Below are positions 27,095 to 36,906 of a DNA stretch of 64,000 bases, one piece after another; positions within the stretch are counted from its first letter, which is position 1, and each line of letters opens with the position of its first letter. The stretch lies in NCBI GenBank assembly GCA_023426125.1, contig JAFABI010000041.1, forward strand, positions 124,001-188,000, in the 5' to 3' direction. A program made the position numbers and the translations under genes. The notes under the pieces are model-generated. The model saw only the letters and a list, made by a program, of their open reading frames with translations, ran no database searches and had not been told where the DNA came from. Source of the DNA: Bacillota bacterium. GTDB taxonomy: Bacteria; Bacillota; Clostridia; Acetivibrionales; DTU013.

Positions 27095-28963
27095 ATGTTG
27101 AAATTTAAGAGCGTCACTTTTGATTGCGTCAGTATCGATGATGGATTTTGGAACAAAAAACAGCAAATGAATTGCAATACTACAATTCATGCCGTGTATA
27201 ACAGGTTTGTTGAAACAGGTCGGATTGAAGCATTCAAAGGCGGCTGGAAACCGGATGAACCTGACAGGCATCAAATATTTTGGGATTCGGACGTGGCAAA
27301 ATGGATTGAAGCGGTTTCATATATCTGTAGGGCGCAATATGACGCTAAGCTCGCCGGTATTGTGGATGAACTGGTTGAGCAGATTGAAAAGAACCAGTGG
27401 GAGGACGGCTACTTTAATACATATTACATGACAATCGAGCCGCAAAGCAGATGGAAGGTCCGTACGGGACATGAGCTGTATTGCGCAGGTCATCTCATGG
27501 AAGCGGCGGTGGCGTATTATCAGGCGACAGGGAAAGACAAATTTTTAAAGCTGATGTGTAAATTTGCCGACCACATCGAGCAGGTTTTTGCAAAGGAAAA
27601 AAGCGCCGGTTATATAACTCCGGGCCACGAGGAGATTGAACTTGCGTTAGTCAGGCTTTACCGTACGACGGGAGAGAGACGCTATCTGGAATTGTCAAAG
27701 TTTTTTCTGGATAACCGGGGGAAGGACAGTCCCACCTCGTATTATTCCTATGCAAATGCCAGGTATGCGCAGGACCACGCGAGCGTCAGGGATCAGCACA
27801 CTGCCGAAGGGCATGCGGTCAGAGCGGTCTATTTGTACAGCGCTATGGCGGATAATGCCTATGAATTTGAGGATAGGGAGCTTTTTACGGCTTGCCGCAA
27901 TATTTTTGAAGACATCGCCTACAGGAAGATGTACATTACGGGGGGAATCGGCTCTACCTCCAATGGGGAAGCATTTACGACGGACTATGATCTTCCCAAT
28001 AGGATGGCATACGCAGAAAGCTGTGCGGCAATAGGCCTGGTTCTGTTTGCAAGCCGGATGCTGCAACTGGAGGCCGATTCGCTATATTCCGATGTGATAG
28101 AAAGAGTTCTCTACAACGGCTTTCTGTCCAGTGTATCCCTTGATGGGGAAGCCTTCTTTTATGAAAATCCACTGGAAGTGTGTCCAGGGCTTCATATGCG
28201 CGATACAGCGGTCAAAAAACCGCAAGTGTGGCTTCCTCTGACGAAACGTGTCGGCATGTTCAACTGCTCCTGCTGTCCGCCGAACATTGCAAGGTTTATA
28301 GGCTCGCTGGGAGGGCTCCTGTATACTTATAACGAGGATACAGTTTTCATACACCAGTATATGAATAGTAAGACTGCCTTTGATGTAGCCGGAAGAACTG
28401 TAGAAATCATCCAGGAAACGGATTATCCCTGGAATGGCAAAGTAGCAATCCGTGCCAGGGGAATGGCAGGTATGCATCTGGCTGTCAGGATACCCGGGTG
28501 GTGCCTTAAATACGGGTTATCCGGCGGATGCGGACAGGTTGCGCCTGAGTCCTTCAAAGGCTACGTGCACTTAAAATGCACTGAAAATGATATTTCTTTT
28601 GTGCTGGACTTCGGAATGGAACCTGTCCTTATGGAAGCTTCACCGAATGTGCAGGAAAATTCGGGCAGGGTTGCCCTGCAAAGGGGGCCGGTGGTATACT
28701 GCCTTGAGGAGGCGGATAACGGCAAAAACCTCAGAGATATCGCCCTTGATGTGAATACCGGTTTTAAGATATATTTCGACGAATATTTTGGTGCCTGCGT
28801 CATTGAAGCGGATGGATACAGACGTGATGCCGGTAAATTCCGGAATCTTTATCAGCCTGTGGACGACAGCTGTCGGATGAAAGCAAGAATAAAATTCATA
28901 CCCTATTTTGCATTTGCAAATCGGGCTGAAAACGAAATGATTATCTGGATAAGTGCTTCCTGA
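27095..28963 (+). CDS. glycoside hydrolase family 127 (beta-L-arabinofuranosidase type)
   Basis: 622 residues of the GH127/DUF1680 family, whose studied members release beta-L-arabinofuranose from plant glycoproteins and arabino-oligosaccharides. The enzyme is an (alpha/alpha)6 barrel that uses a zinc-bound cysteine as nucleophile. The signature FNCSCCPPNIARF, with the adjacent Cys pair, is near residue 390. DYDLPNRMAYAESCAAIGL (about 294) precedes it. There is no signal peptide, so it acts in the cytoplasm on imported oligosaccharides. An ABC importer follows after a gene remnant. Specificity inside the family varies, so the substrate is a guess. Confidence 0.9.
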   Translation: MLKFKSVTFDCVSIDDGFWNKKQQMNCNTTIHAVYNRFVETGRIEAFKGGWKPDEPDRHQIFWDSDVAKWIEAVSYICRAQYDAKLAGIVDELVEQIEKNQWEDGYFNTYYMTIEPQSRWKVRTGHELYCAGHLMEAAVAYYQATGKDKFLKLMCKFADHIEQVFAKEKSAGYITPGHEEIELALVRLYRTTGERRYLELSKFFLDNRGKDSPTSYYSYANARYAQDHASVRDQHTAEGHAVRAVYLYSAMADNAYEFEDRELFTACRNIFEDIAYRKMYITGGIGSTSNGEAFTTDYDLPNRMAYAESCAAIGLVLFASRMLQLEADSLYSDVIERVLYNGFLSSVSLDGEAFFYENPLEVCPGLHMRDTAVKKPQVWLPLTKRVGMFNCSCCPPNIARFIGSLGGLLYTYNEDTVFIHQYMNSKTAFDVAGRTVEIIQETDYPWNGKVAIRARGMAGMHLAVRIPGWCLKYGLSGGCGQVAPESFKGYVHLKCTENDISFVLDFGMEPVLMEASPNVQENSGRVALQRGPVVYCLEEADNGKNLRDIALDVNTGFKIYFDEYFGACVIEADGYRRDAGKFRNLYQPVDDSCRMKARIKFIPYFAFANRAENEMIIWISAS

Positions 28964-29174
28964 GCACGGATGAAAATATAAAAAGCTATGCTGAAATTTT
29001 CTGCAAATGCAGTCCTGGAACGTCGGATTTGCAGAAAAAGCGCAGATAATATTTTCAGTGTTCCTGAATCTGAAAAGGATGATTTCGGCTCATGGTCATG
29101 CGACTATATTTTTCGGAAAAAACGAAGCTCTCTTTGCTTTGCCAAACACATAATACATAGGACGAGGGGAGGCT

Positions 29175-29510
29175 GTGAATGTGCACGGAAACAAATACCC
29201 GCTTTTCAGCAAGGCATTGTCCCGATTGCCGCTGGGAGCAATCAAGCCTGTGGAGCGGCTGCTGGATCAGCTTATTCAGCAAGCGGAAATACCGGAAAAC
29301 CCCTTCGATCACAAAAGGCCTCCGGTAACCCTTGCTGCCGGAGCCAGGAGGATAAGCGCATGGGGAATGAACGGCAGCTCTGCTGCCGATGTGCCCGTAA
29401 GCCCTGTAATTTCAGAACTGCCGGAAGAGGAGGTGCTGCTTGTGCCGTATGGATGTACGGCATTGAGGATCGCTCAGTTACCTTTTTATATTGAGAAGGA
29501 AGAGAGGTGA
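29175..29510 (+). pseudogene. C-terminal fragment of a large glycoside-hydrolase-like protein
   Basis: A 111-codon open frame starting at GTG with GGGGAGG upstream. Its text (LDQLIQQAEIPENPF, ARRISAWGMNGSSAADVPVS, then ELPEEEVLLVPYGCTALRIA) reads like the extreme C-terminus of big DUF1680-type or related hydrolases, which often end in a VPYGCTxLRI strand. No catalytic region precedes it, so I treat it as the tail of a lost gene. Because it has its own start and a ribosome site it could still be made as a small protein. It ends seven bases before the permease gene. Confidence 0.5.
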
Positions 29511-29517
29511 GGTATAC

Positions 29518-30510
29518 GTGCGCGCTGCTGTGGCGAAAAAGGAAAACGTTGAAAGGCTCCGCGGGGAACCGCTTACATGGAAACGGTTCCTGAAGGGACT
29601 GGAAAGGGGCAAATATGTTTACATGATGCTTCTTCCCGTAATGGCCTGGTATATCATTTTCTGCTACGTGCCCATGTACGGTGTTATTATCGCTTTCCGG
29701 GATTATATACCGGGGCAGAGCTTTTCCAGCGGAGAGTGGGTTGGCTTCAAATATTTCATCAGCTTTTTTGAAAGCCCGTTCTTTTTAAGGACAATAAAGA
29801 ATACCGTATTGCTGAACTTGTGGGATCTGGCCTTCGGATTCCCGGCGCCGATCATTCTGGCCCTGGTGCTGAATGAAATACGGGCGGCCTGGTTTAAAAA
29901 GCTGGTGCAGACAATTACCTATCTTCCGCACTTTGTTGCGCTGGTTGTCATCATAGCAATCGTCAAGGATGTTCTTGCTTCGGATGGCCTGTTCAATGAG
30001 ATCAACAAATGGTTCCAGATCACCTTTTCCGGACTGGAACCGTCGGTATACAAGCCGGTCATGTACCTGGACAAATCGGAATATTTCAGGCCCATCTATG
30101 TTTTTTCCGGAATATGGCAGGGCATCGGTTGGGGATCGATAATATATTTATCTGCACTATCCGGAATTGATACTCAGTTATACGAGGCTGCAAATATGGA
30201 CGGAGCAGGGCGGTTCAGGAAGATCTGGAATATCACTCTGCCGGGTATTGCTCCAACCGTAGTGATCCTGCTCATCTTTGCCGTAGGAGGAATATTCAGT
30301 TCCGGCTTTGAAAAAATTATTCTTTTGTATAAGCCATTGACCTATGAGGTCTCGGATGTTGTGGCGACATATGTGTACAGAAAAGGTCTGGAAGAGGCGC
30401 AGTTCAGCTTTTCAACGGCTGTAGGGCTTTTCAATACCGTGATCAACTTTATTCTGCTGATAACGGTCAACAAGATTAGCCGCAGGCTGACAGAGACCAG
30501 TTTATGGTAA
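29518..30510 (+). CDS. lplB: ABC transporter permease, LplB type (importer 1)
   Basis: 330 residues, six membrane helices, one of two inner-membrane subunits of an oligosaccharide importer. The binding-protein-dependent permease loop is seen as YEAANMDGAGRFRKIWNITLPGI (EAA motif). LplB/YteP-type features include WYIIFCYVPMYGVIIAFRDY near the N-terminus and the C-terminal RRLTETSLW. The GTG at 29518 is chosen for its AGGTGAGG site. No ATPase gene is present; these importers commonly share a MsmX-type ATPase encoded elsewhere. Confidence 0.92.
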   Translation: MRAAVAKKENVERLRGEPLTWKRFLKGLERGKYVYMMLLPVMAWYIIFCYVPMYGVIIAFRDYIPGQSFSSGEWVGFKYFISFFESPFFLRTIKNTVLLNLWDLAFGFPAPIILALVLNEIRAAWFKKLVQTITYLPHFVALVVIIAIVKDVLASDGLFNEINKWFQITFSGLEPSVYKPVMYLDKSEYFRPIYVFSGIWQGIGWGSIIYLSALSGIDTQLYEAANMDGAGRFRKIWNITLPGIAPTVVILLIFAVGGIFSSGFEKIILLYKPLTYEVSDVVATYVYRKGLEEAQFSFSTAVGLFNTVINFILLITVNKISRRLTETSLW

Positions 30511-30522
30511 GGAGGCGATACG

Positions 30523-31410
30523 ATGAGGTACAGAAGGACGATTGGCGACTATTTATTTGACTCGGCCAACTATTTCATATTGATCGTGCTGGTTTTAATC
30601 ACCTTATATCCCCTTTATTATATCCTGGTTGCTTCCTTAAGCTCCCCGGCAGCGATCGCAAAGCACGGCGTTATGATGTTCTGGCCTGAGGACGTTACGA
30701 TGAAATATTACAAAGCTGTTTTTGACAATCCCATGATTGCCGTCGGTTACCGCAATACCATATTCCTTGTTGTTGTCGGTACCGCCATCAATATGCTTTT
30801 GACAATATTTGCGGCATATGCGCTGTCACGCAAGTGGCTGATGGGCAGAAACATTTTCATGTTCGTTATTGTCATCACCATGTTCTTTGGAGGAGGGCTT
30901 ATTCCGTCGTACCTCCTTGTGAGACAACTGGGACTTTTCAACACCATCTGGGCGCTTATAATACCCGGCGCGGTCTCCAGCTGGAATGTGATCATGATGC
31001 GCACCTATTTCATCGGTATACCCGATTCGCTGGAGGAGTCTGCAAGAATGGACGGGGCCAATGATTTTCACATTCTTTTCCGCATCATTTTGCCGGTCTC
31101 CATGCCCATCATTGCGGTCATGATACTTTTTTATGCCGTCGGACACTGGAATGCATGGTTTTCCGCATCCATCTACCTGAAGGACAAGGAACTGTATCCG
31201 CTGCAGCTGGTATTAAGATCCATACTGATAAACAACTCCCTCAGGGAAATGGGGGATACGGGGTATACAAGCAGCGGCAGCGCCCGCGAAATAACCAAGG
31301 GGCTCAAGTATGCCACCGTTATTGCTTCGACGCTGCCCATACTATGCATCTATCCCTTTGTGCAAAAGTACTTTATCAAGGGGATCATGATAGGCTCCAT
31401 CAAGGGATAA
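30523..31410 (+). CDS. ytcP: ABC transporter permease, YtcP type (importer 1)
   Basis: 295 residues, second permease of importer 1. The EAA loop is LEESARMDGANDFHILFRII. YTLYPLYYILVASLSSP-like text at the N-terminus and PFVQKYFIKGIMIGSIKG at the C-terminus are typical of the YtcP group. It begins 12 bases after lplB with AAGGAGG before the ATG and is followed by the binding-protein gene, the usual order for this transporter type. Confidence 0.92.
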   Translation: MRYRRTIGDYLFDSANYFILIVLVLITLYPLYYILVASLSSPAAIAKHGVMMFWPEDVTMKYYKAVFDNPMIAVGYRNTIFLVVVGTAINMLLTIFAAYALSRKWLMGRNIFMFVIVITMFFGGGLIPSYLLVRQLGLFNTIWALIIPGAVSSWNVIMMRTYFIGIPDSLEESARMDGANDFHILFRIILPVSMPIIAVMILFYAVGHWNAWFSASIYLKDKELYPLQLVLRSILINNSLREMGDTGYTSSGSAREITKGLKYATVIASTLPILCIYPFVQKYFIKGIMIGSIKG

Positions 31411-31473
31411 TTGCGGTTCATCCCTTAAAAGAGGGTTGAATAAATAAAAAAATGATTCACAGGAGGGAAAAAC

Positions 31474-33075
31474 ATGATCAAAAAGATTCTCACAGTATTT
31501 CTGATGTTGTCAATGGTTTTTGCGCTTTTGGCCGGATGCGGGTCCGGGCAGAACGAAGAGCAGCCTTCAAGCACTGCCCCCGGGACTGATTCCACATCGG
31601 CTTCCGGCGTCGACGGGGCGGCTGCCTGGGAACCGGCAACCATCAGCGTGTACACGTGGCTTTCTTACGAGGAGTCGTGGGGTGCAAAGTCCAAAGGGGA
31701 AATCAAGTGTTTTGAGGAACTGGAAAAGCGGACCAATACCAAGGTTGACTGGTCGATGATGTTGGATACCAATTCCTTTGAACTGATGATGTCTTCCGGT
31801 GAAACCACCGACGTCATCTGGTATTCCTGGGCGCCTTCAAGGCAGCTCAAATATGCCAAGGCAGGACTTATTCAGGACATCTATCCTTTGGTGAAGGAGT
31901 ATGCTCCCAACATAATGAGGCTGATGGAAGAAAATCCGAAACTCAAAAAGCAGCTGGTTACTCCCGAAGGAAAGATGTATCTTGTTCCGTGGGTAACCGA
32001 GGATCCGATCCTTACGCGCAATGCAGGCCTTGCCATCCGCCAGGACTGGCTTGACAAGCTTGGATTGGATGCTCCTGAAACAGCGGATGAGCTGTATGAT
32101 ACGTTTAAGCAGTTCCGTGACAGGGATGCCAACGGAAGCGGACAGCCCGACGAAATTATGACAGGCTACTCGGACCAGCTTTATAAGCTGATGTATGGCT
32201 TTGGCACGGCAGATGACTGGCATATGGCCGATGACGGAAAGACGGTCGTGTTCGGTCCTACGACCGAAAATTACAAGAATGCCCTCAAGTGGTTCGCAAA
32301 GCTTTACAAGGAAGGAATCCTCGACCCTGACTATCTTTCGAGGGACGGTGATATTTATACCAAAAAGGTGATGGCAAACCAGGTCGGCCTGTATCTGGAC
32401 GAGGTGTTCGTCATATCGCAGTTCAACATGGATTCGGCCGCCAGCGGGACACCCACCGACTTTGAACCGCTTGGCTATTTGAAGTATAACGGAAAGCGGG
32501 TAAGCTATAATTCAACGACAAAACGGGTAGCCCAGCAATACGGTTCGGTTATATCCTCAAAAGCCAAGGATCCTGCACGCATCATCAAGTGGCTTGACTA
32601 TATGTTCAGCGACGAAGGCTCACGGCTGATGAACTGGGGGATTGAAGGCGAATCCTATGAAATGAAGGACGGAAAGCTTGCATACACCGCGGCTGTAACC
32701 AATGAGCCGCAATATGAGTCCAGTGTCGCCCGTTCACAATATGCGGAACCGACATGGTGCGGCCCGCAGTCAGGCGAAGCCGAGCTTGCAATGCTTAATG
32801 ACGCAGGCAAAAAGTTCAGGCAGGCATGGGCTGACGTCGATAATACCAATGCCATTGAGCCGTATATGTTCTACACCGATGCCGAACAGTCTGCAATGGA
32901 CGAATACAGCACCAACCTTAAAACGGAAAGGGATACATGGCGGGACAAGTTCATTACCGGTGAGAAGGATATCGATGCCGAATGGAATAATTATATCGAA
33001 GCGCTTAACAACATGAAGCTCAAAGAACTCATTGCAGCGCAGCAAGGGGCATATGACAGGTTTATAGGCCAATAA
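31474..33075 (+). CDS. extracellular sugar-binding lipoprotein (importer 1)
   Basis: 533 residues, substrate-binding protein of family 1 (LplA-like). The signal peptide ends in the lipobox LLAGC with Cys22, so the mature protein is lipid-anchored outside the membrane. Downstream is a flexible Ser/Thr-rich linker, then the two-lobed binding domain (WYSWAPSRQLKYAKAGLIQD, YLVPWVTEDPILTRNAGLAI). AGGAGG precedes the ATG. A strong terminator at 33097 closes the operon. The bound sugar is unknown; GH127 upstream suggests arabinose-containing oligosaccharides. Confidence 0.92.
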   Translation: MIKKILTVFLMLSMVFALLAGCGSGQNEEQPSSTAPGTDSTSASGVDGAAAWEPATISVYTWLSYEESWGAKSKGEIKCFEELEKRTNTKVDWSMMLDTNSFELMMSSGETTDVIWYSWAPSRQLKYAKAGLIQDIYPLVKEYAPNIMRLMEENPKLKKQLVTPEGKMYLVPWVTEDPILTRNAGLAIRQDWLDKLGLDAPETADELYDTFKQFRDRDANGSGQPDEIMTGYSDQLYKLMYGFGTADDWHMADDGKTVVFGPTTENYKNALKWFAKLYKEGILDPDYLSRDGDIYTKKVMANQVGLYLDEVFVISQFNMDSAASGTPTDFEPLGYLKYNGKRVSYNSTTKRVAQQYGSVISSKAKDPARIIKWLDYMFSDEGSRLMNWGIEGESYEMKDGKLAYTAAVTNEPQYESSVARSQYAEPTWCGPQSGEAELAMLNDAGKKFRQAWADVDNTNAIEPYMFYTDAEQSAMDEYSTNLKTERDTWRDKFITGEKDIDAEWNNYIEALNNMKLKELIAAQQGAYDRFIGQ

Positions 33076-33096
33076 CCGGCCTGTACGAAACATGGA

Positions 33097-33134
33097 ATTT
33101 GCCTCCCGGCTTGCAAGCGGGAGGCAAATTTTTT
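33097..33134 (+). terminator. terminator after importer 1
   Basis: Arms TTTGCCTCCCG and CGGGAGGCAAA pair around a short loop and are followed by TTTTTT. It lies about 20 bases after the binding-protein stop codon. Confidence 0.88.
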
Positions 33135-33190
33135 GGAATCCAGCAGTACATACTTATTGACATGGCACATTCAACAGGGGGTACCAGCGA

Positions 33191-36100
33191 ATGGAACTGA
33201 AGAGGGTCAAGCCTTATCCTGGCATGATCATAACAGGAAATACGGAATTTGAAGGCGGGGTGTATGATTTTACCGGAAAGGACGGCATTGTCATTGGCGC
33301 AGACAACATTACCGTATTGGGCAGCGGCGCGCACATAAAAGGAGGGTGCGAAAAGGAAGAAAGCACAGCGTTATGCAGTACTGGAGAATCCGGGCATGAG
33401 GATGAGGATGCAAGCTCATTCGGTAATGGAAAAGAGCCCGGGTTTTATGGAATTGGAATTTCCGCCGAAGGTAGAAAAGGCGTTATGATAAAAAATCTGA
33501 AAGTATCAGGCTTTGATGTGGGACTTCATGCAAGGGACGGCAGAGATTTTGTGATTGAAGGCTGCGATTTTTCGGATTGCTTTACCGACCCCGCATGGGG
33601 ATGGGATGACCATGGATTTCACGGGGGCATCCTTTTTGAGCACATGCATGGCTGCCGCATACAAGGCTGCAGGGCGAGAAATGTCTGGGATGCGTTAAAC
33701 ATGCGCTTCAGTGATGATAATATAGTGCTGGACAACGATTTCTCACATACTTCCGATACGGGCTTGAAGCTGTGGAATTCCAGCCGCAACGAAATAGCCG
33801 GCAACGATTTTTCCTACGGGATACGCATCGCGCCGGGAGAAGTGCATGCCAGAGACTCTTCGTGCGTACTTATCGAGTCCGGTTCCAACCATAATCAATT
33901 TAGGCGCAATGATATGACCCATGGGGGCGATGGACTGTTCATACGCGTCCTTAACGGCTGGATGTCTACCGGAAACCTGTTTGAGGAAAACGACTGCTCC
34001 TGCGCAAATAACAACGCCATCGAGGCGTGGGCCGACGGCAATACCTATGTCCGCAACAAGGCAAATCATTCGAGCTACGGGTTCTGGCTCGGAGGTTCGG
34101 ACAATACCGTATTGATAGGGAATGAAGTGGCCTATAACGGGGTCCTGTCTAAAAACGCGCCAGAAGCTTTCGGGAATGCAGGTATCTCTGTTGTAAACAA
34201 CTCCGGAAGCCATTATGTAGTTGAAAACAACCATATCCACGATAACCATGGGCCGGGTATCGCCATACGTTACAGAAAGGACTATCCGTCCTATCACTGG
34301 GTGATCCAGGGAAACAGGATTGAAAACAACAAAACAGACGGGCCTTACAGGGGGCATGGCATCTATGCGAAAAATGCAAGATGGCTGACCTTCGGGAAAA
34401 ACATCATTGAAGGGAACGAGGGAGAAGCGGTTTTTCTTGATGCAAACACTTCGGATATGGTGTTTTTGACCGGCGACGCCCGGGAGGAGGTCGATGCAGC
34501 CTTTACAATGCTTCCCGAGTCGGCAGGCGCCGGCGAGAAAGTGGTTTTTAAAGCCTGCGTGCCTGAAAAAGCTGCCGGAAAGCTGCGCTTCAGGTGGGAT
34601 CTGGGGGATGGGACGGTTGAAACCGGCGAATGCTTTGAGCATACCTACAAAAAGGAGGGATTCTACCGGATGGGGCTTACGGTTGACAACGGAGGCAGGG
34701 CGTCGATGGCTTTCAGGAATATCTATGTGCTTTCTTCCGGGCATACTTTCGGCACAGCGGATCAGGCAAGCAATTGGACATGTTCCGGAAACGCAGGGAC
34801 ATACGAAATAACAAAAGACATGGCGCATACCGTAGCCGGGCAGGGCTCGATCTGCATTAAGGCAGGAAACGGCACCGAACATACACTTGTATATCCGGCA
34901 GCGGGAGAAATGGGACTTGATATCGGGGCACTCAGCGTTTTTTCCTTTTATTTGCGATATCTTACGGAATCCGAGCCTGATTGGGAAAGAAGAGCCAGAA
35001 TGCCGGCGATTACCCTTTATGCAGATGATGAAAACCATATAAGGCTGATTCCTGCAAAAGGTATTATGGAGAGGTATTTTCTATCAAATAATGAAGAAAA
35101 GGATAACTGGCAGTTCGTGTCAATCGACATCAGCGGTGAAAATGGATGGGAGAGGCATATTGCCGGCAATGGGCTTGAGGGTGGTGTAATTAACCGTATA
35201 TGCATCGAGTATGGAAATGTGTATCCAGGGATAAGCAGGTTGTGGCTTGATGCTGTGCGCCTTTCGGAAAAGGAAAAAAAGCCTTTGAATGCGTTGAATC
35301 TGGCACTGAACAAATATGATTCGGACTATCCGTCCCCAATCTGCTTTTCAAGCGCGGCACACTCGGATGTATTTGCTCCTCTGGCGGGTAACACGCGCCT
35401 TTATGGGGATGGAACTTCCCGGTATGCATCCGGGGCCGCAGAGGAAGAAGCATTTTATGGAATTGATTTTGGCAGTGTTCGCAAGTTTGACAGGGCTGAT
35501 GTTTATTTTTATCATAACCTTAGCGAAACCGTCAATGCAAAGAGCGAGTCCGTACCTTTGGAAGCGTGGTTGGAAGCGGAAACGGGGGACAAATGGGAGG
35601 AAATACCGGCGGCCAGGATAAGGCCAGTGCCGGGACAAAATGTATTTGTGTTCAAGCCGGTTCTGGCAAGCAACGTACGTGTCCGTTTCCGCTGTGATAC
35701 AGGCCGTATTGCGTCCATTTATTCATTTTCAGTATATAATACGCAGAATGTAATCAATCAGAAGGACAGGGGAGTAAATGCGGAAATTACTTCCAACAGG
35801 AAAAATATGCTTACAGTGGATGCCTTCGAGGTGAAACTGAACAAGGAAATCAACAGCAGCGGCGCGCCTCTGGGTGACCTGACAGCCCGTGTGTTTGAAC
35901 TTGACGGCAGCGGCAGCCTGGCAGCTTGTCTGTTTAAAAAGGTCGTCCCGCGGGACGATATTGTGCCTTATGCGGTTACGCGGATCGAAGCAGGGCTTTC
36001 AGGTCTTGAAAGCGGGAAAAAATATGCGCTTGCCCTTGGGCAGAGCTCCCTTGCCGAAAGCAGGACGGTTGGCGACTATTACCGCTGGATCGCCGGAAAA

Positions 36101-36631
36101 ACAGACTTTGGGGAGACCTTTGCCATCTATGACAAGGGTGAAACAAAGCCTGCCGACTATGATTGGGGGACGGCATATCTGCGTGTGCTTTGCGGCGGAA
36201 TTACGGCGGATTATTCCAATGAATCGGAGCATATAGGCGTCCGGTTCGGCATCCGGGACATGGAGTGCCGCTATATGACCTTTACCATACCGGATCCGGT
36301 GCTTGCGCTCACCGATGGTGCCGCCGGCGGAGAAGCCGGATGGACTGCGGAAGGAAAAGATGCCGAAGTATATATAACGTTTGCTGATGATGTATGCATC
36401 AATGGTGCGAACCTATGGATAGACGGAGACAAACCCGGAAGCATTGAATTGCTCTGTAAAGGAAAAGTCCTGGCCTCGGTGGAAGAACCCGAAACCGGCC
36501 TTGTCAGATTGGGCTTCGGCCTTGTAAAGGAAAAGGAGTTTACACTGCGGATAAATTGTACATCAGGCAAATGCGCAGTAAGGGAGGTGGAGCTTGAAAG
36601 TGAACCTGCTGCGGCGTCCATCCATGCCTGA
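33191..36631 (+). CDS. large right-handed beta-helix protein with PKD domain
   Basis: 1146 residues. Residues about 1-425 form a right-handed parallel beta-helix made of short turns rich in Asn and Gly (GCDFSDCF, GCRARNVWDALNMRF, NRIENNKTDGPYRG), as in polysaccharide lyases and epimerases. A PKD-like domain follows (about 435-520; FRWDLGDGTVETGECFEHTY). The remaining 600 residues look like several beta-sandwich modules of carbohydrate-binding or F5/8 type. No signal peptide is visible, unusual for such a protein. A glycan-modifying role is likely, but the catalytic residues cannot be assigned. It follows importer 1 after a terminator. Confidence 0.8.
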   Translation: MELKRVKPYPGMIITGNTEFEGGVYDFTGKDGIVIGADNITVLGSGAHIKGGCEKEESTALCSTGESGHEDEDASSFGNGKEPGFYGIGISAEGRKGVMIKNLKVSGFDVGLHARDGRDFVIEGCDFSDCFTDPAWGWDDHGFHGGILFEHMHGCRIQGCRARNVWDALNMRFSDDNIVLDNDFSHTSDTGLKLWNSSRNEIAGNDFSYGIRIAPGEVHARDSSCVLIESGSNHNQFRRNDMTHGGDGLFIRVLNGWMSTGNLFEENDCSCANNNAIEAWADGNTYVRNKANHSSYGFWLGGSDNTVLIGNEVAYNGVLSKNAPEAFGNAGISVVNNSGSHYVVENNHIHDNHGPGIAIRYRKDYPSYHWVIQGNRIENNKTDGPYRGHGIYAKNARWLTFGKNIIEGNEGEAVFLDANTSDMVFLTGDAREEVDAAFTMLPESAGAGEKVVFKACVPEKAAGKLRFRWDLGDGTVETGECFEHTYKKEGFYRMGLTVDNGGRASMAFRNIYVLSSGHTFGTADQASNWTCSGNAGTYEITKDMAHTVAGQGSICIKAGNGTEHTLVYPAAGEMGLDIGALSVFSFYLRYLTESEPDWERRARMPAITLYADDENHIRLIPAKGIMERYFLSNNEEKDNWQFVSIDISGENGWERHIAGNGLEGGVINRICIEYGNVYPGISRLWLDAVRLSEKEKKPLNALNLALNKYDSDYPSPICFSSAAHSDVFAPLAGNTRLYGDGTSRYASGAAEEEAFYGIDFGSVRKFDRADVYFYHNLSETVNAKSESVPLEAWLEAETGDKWEEIPAARIRPVPGQNVFVFKPVLASNVRVRFRCDTGRIASIYSFSVYNTQNVINQKDRGVNAEITSNRKNMLTVDAFEVKLNKEINSSGAPLGDLTARVFELDGSGSLAACLFKKVVPRDDIVPYAVTRIEAGLSGLESGKKYALALGQSSLAESRTVGDYYRWIAGKTDFGETFAIYDKGETKPADYDWGTAYLRVLCGGITADYSNESEHIGVRFGIRDMECRYMTFTIPDPVLALTDGAAGGEAGWTAEGKDAEVYITFADDVCINGANLWIDGDKPGSIELLCKGKVLASVEEPETGLVRLGFGLVKEKEFTLRINCTSGKCAVREVELESEPAAASIHA

Positions 36632-36783
36632 TATCCGTGGAGCTTTATTGCTTCCGTGTCCCTGCGGCCTGGCGGAACTGCAGAGGCGTCTGGCTGGCAG
36701 CGTGCACCTACAGGCATTTGTGCCATAGAAATTTCACAGTATCACGGGCTTGGACACTGTGGAAAATTATGGCGTATGAATCT

Positions 36784-36894
36784 GTAGGGGCGGCCATTGG
36801 CCGTCCGCCCAGGGTATAAGGAATCACCGGAAGGTCGTAGGACGTTTACTTCGATATATTGCATTTGTGAGGACGCGCAATGCGCGCCCCTACA
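36784..36894. repeat. inverted pair of GC-rich palindromic repeats
   Basis: Between two convergent genes, one unit at 36784-36810 (GGGGCGGCCATTGGCCGTCC) faces one at 36870-36894 (reverse complement of GGGCGCGCATTGCGCGTCC). The arrangement is the same as at 4756-4898. Nothing else is seen in 36632-36906. Confidence 0.8.
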
Positions 36895-36906
36895 GAACAT
36901 TTGCGC

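Noticed and set aside
33743..35038. 431-codon open frame antisense to the beta-helix gene
   Set aside because: The plus-strand frame has clear beta-helix repeats, a PKD domain and a ribosome site; the antisense text is low in recognisable motifs and is a shadow.
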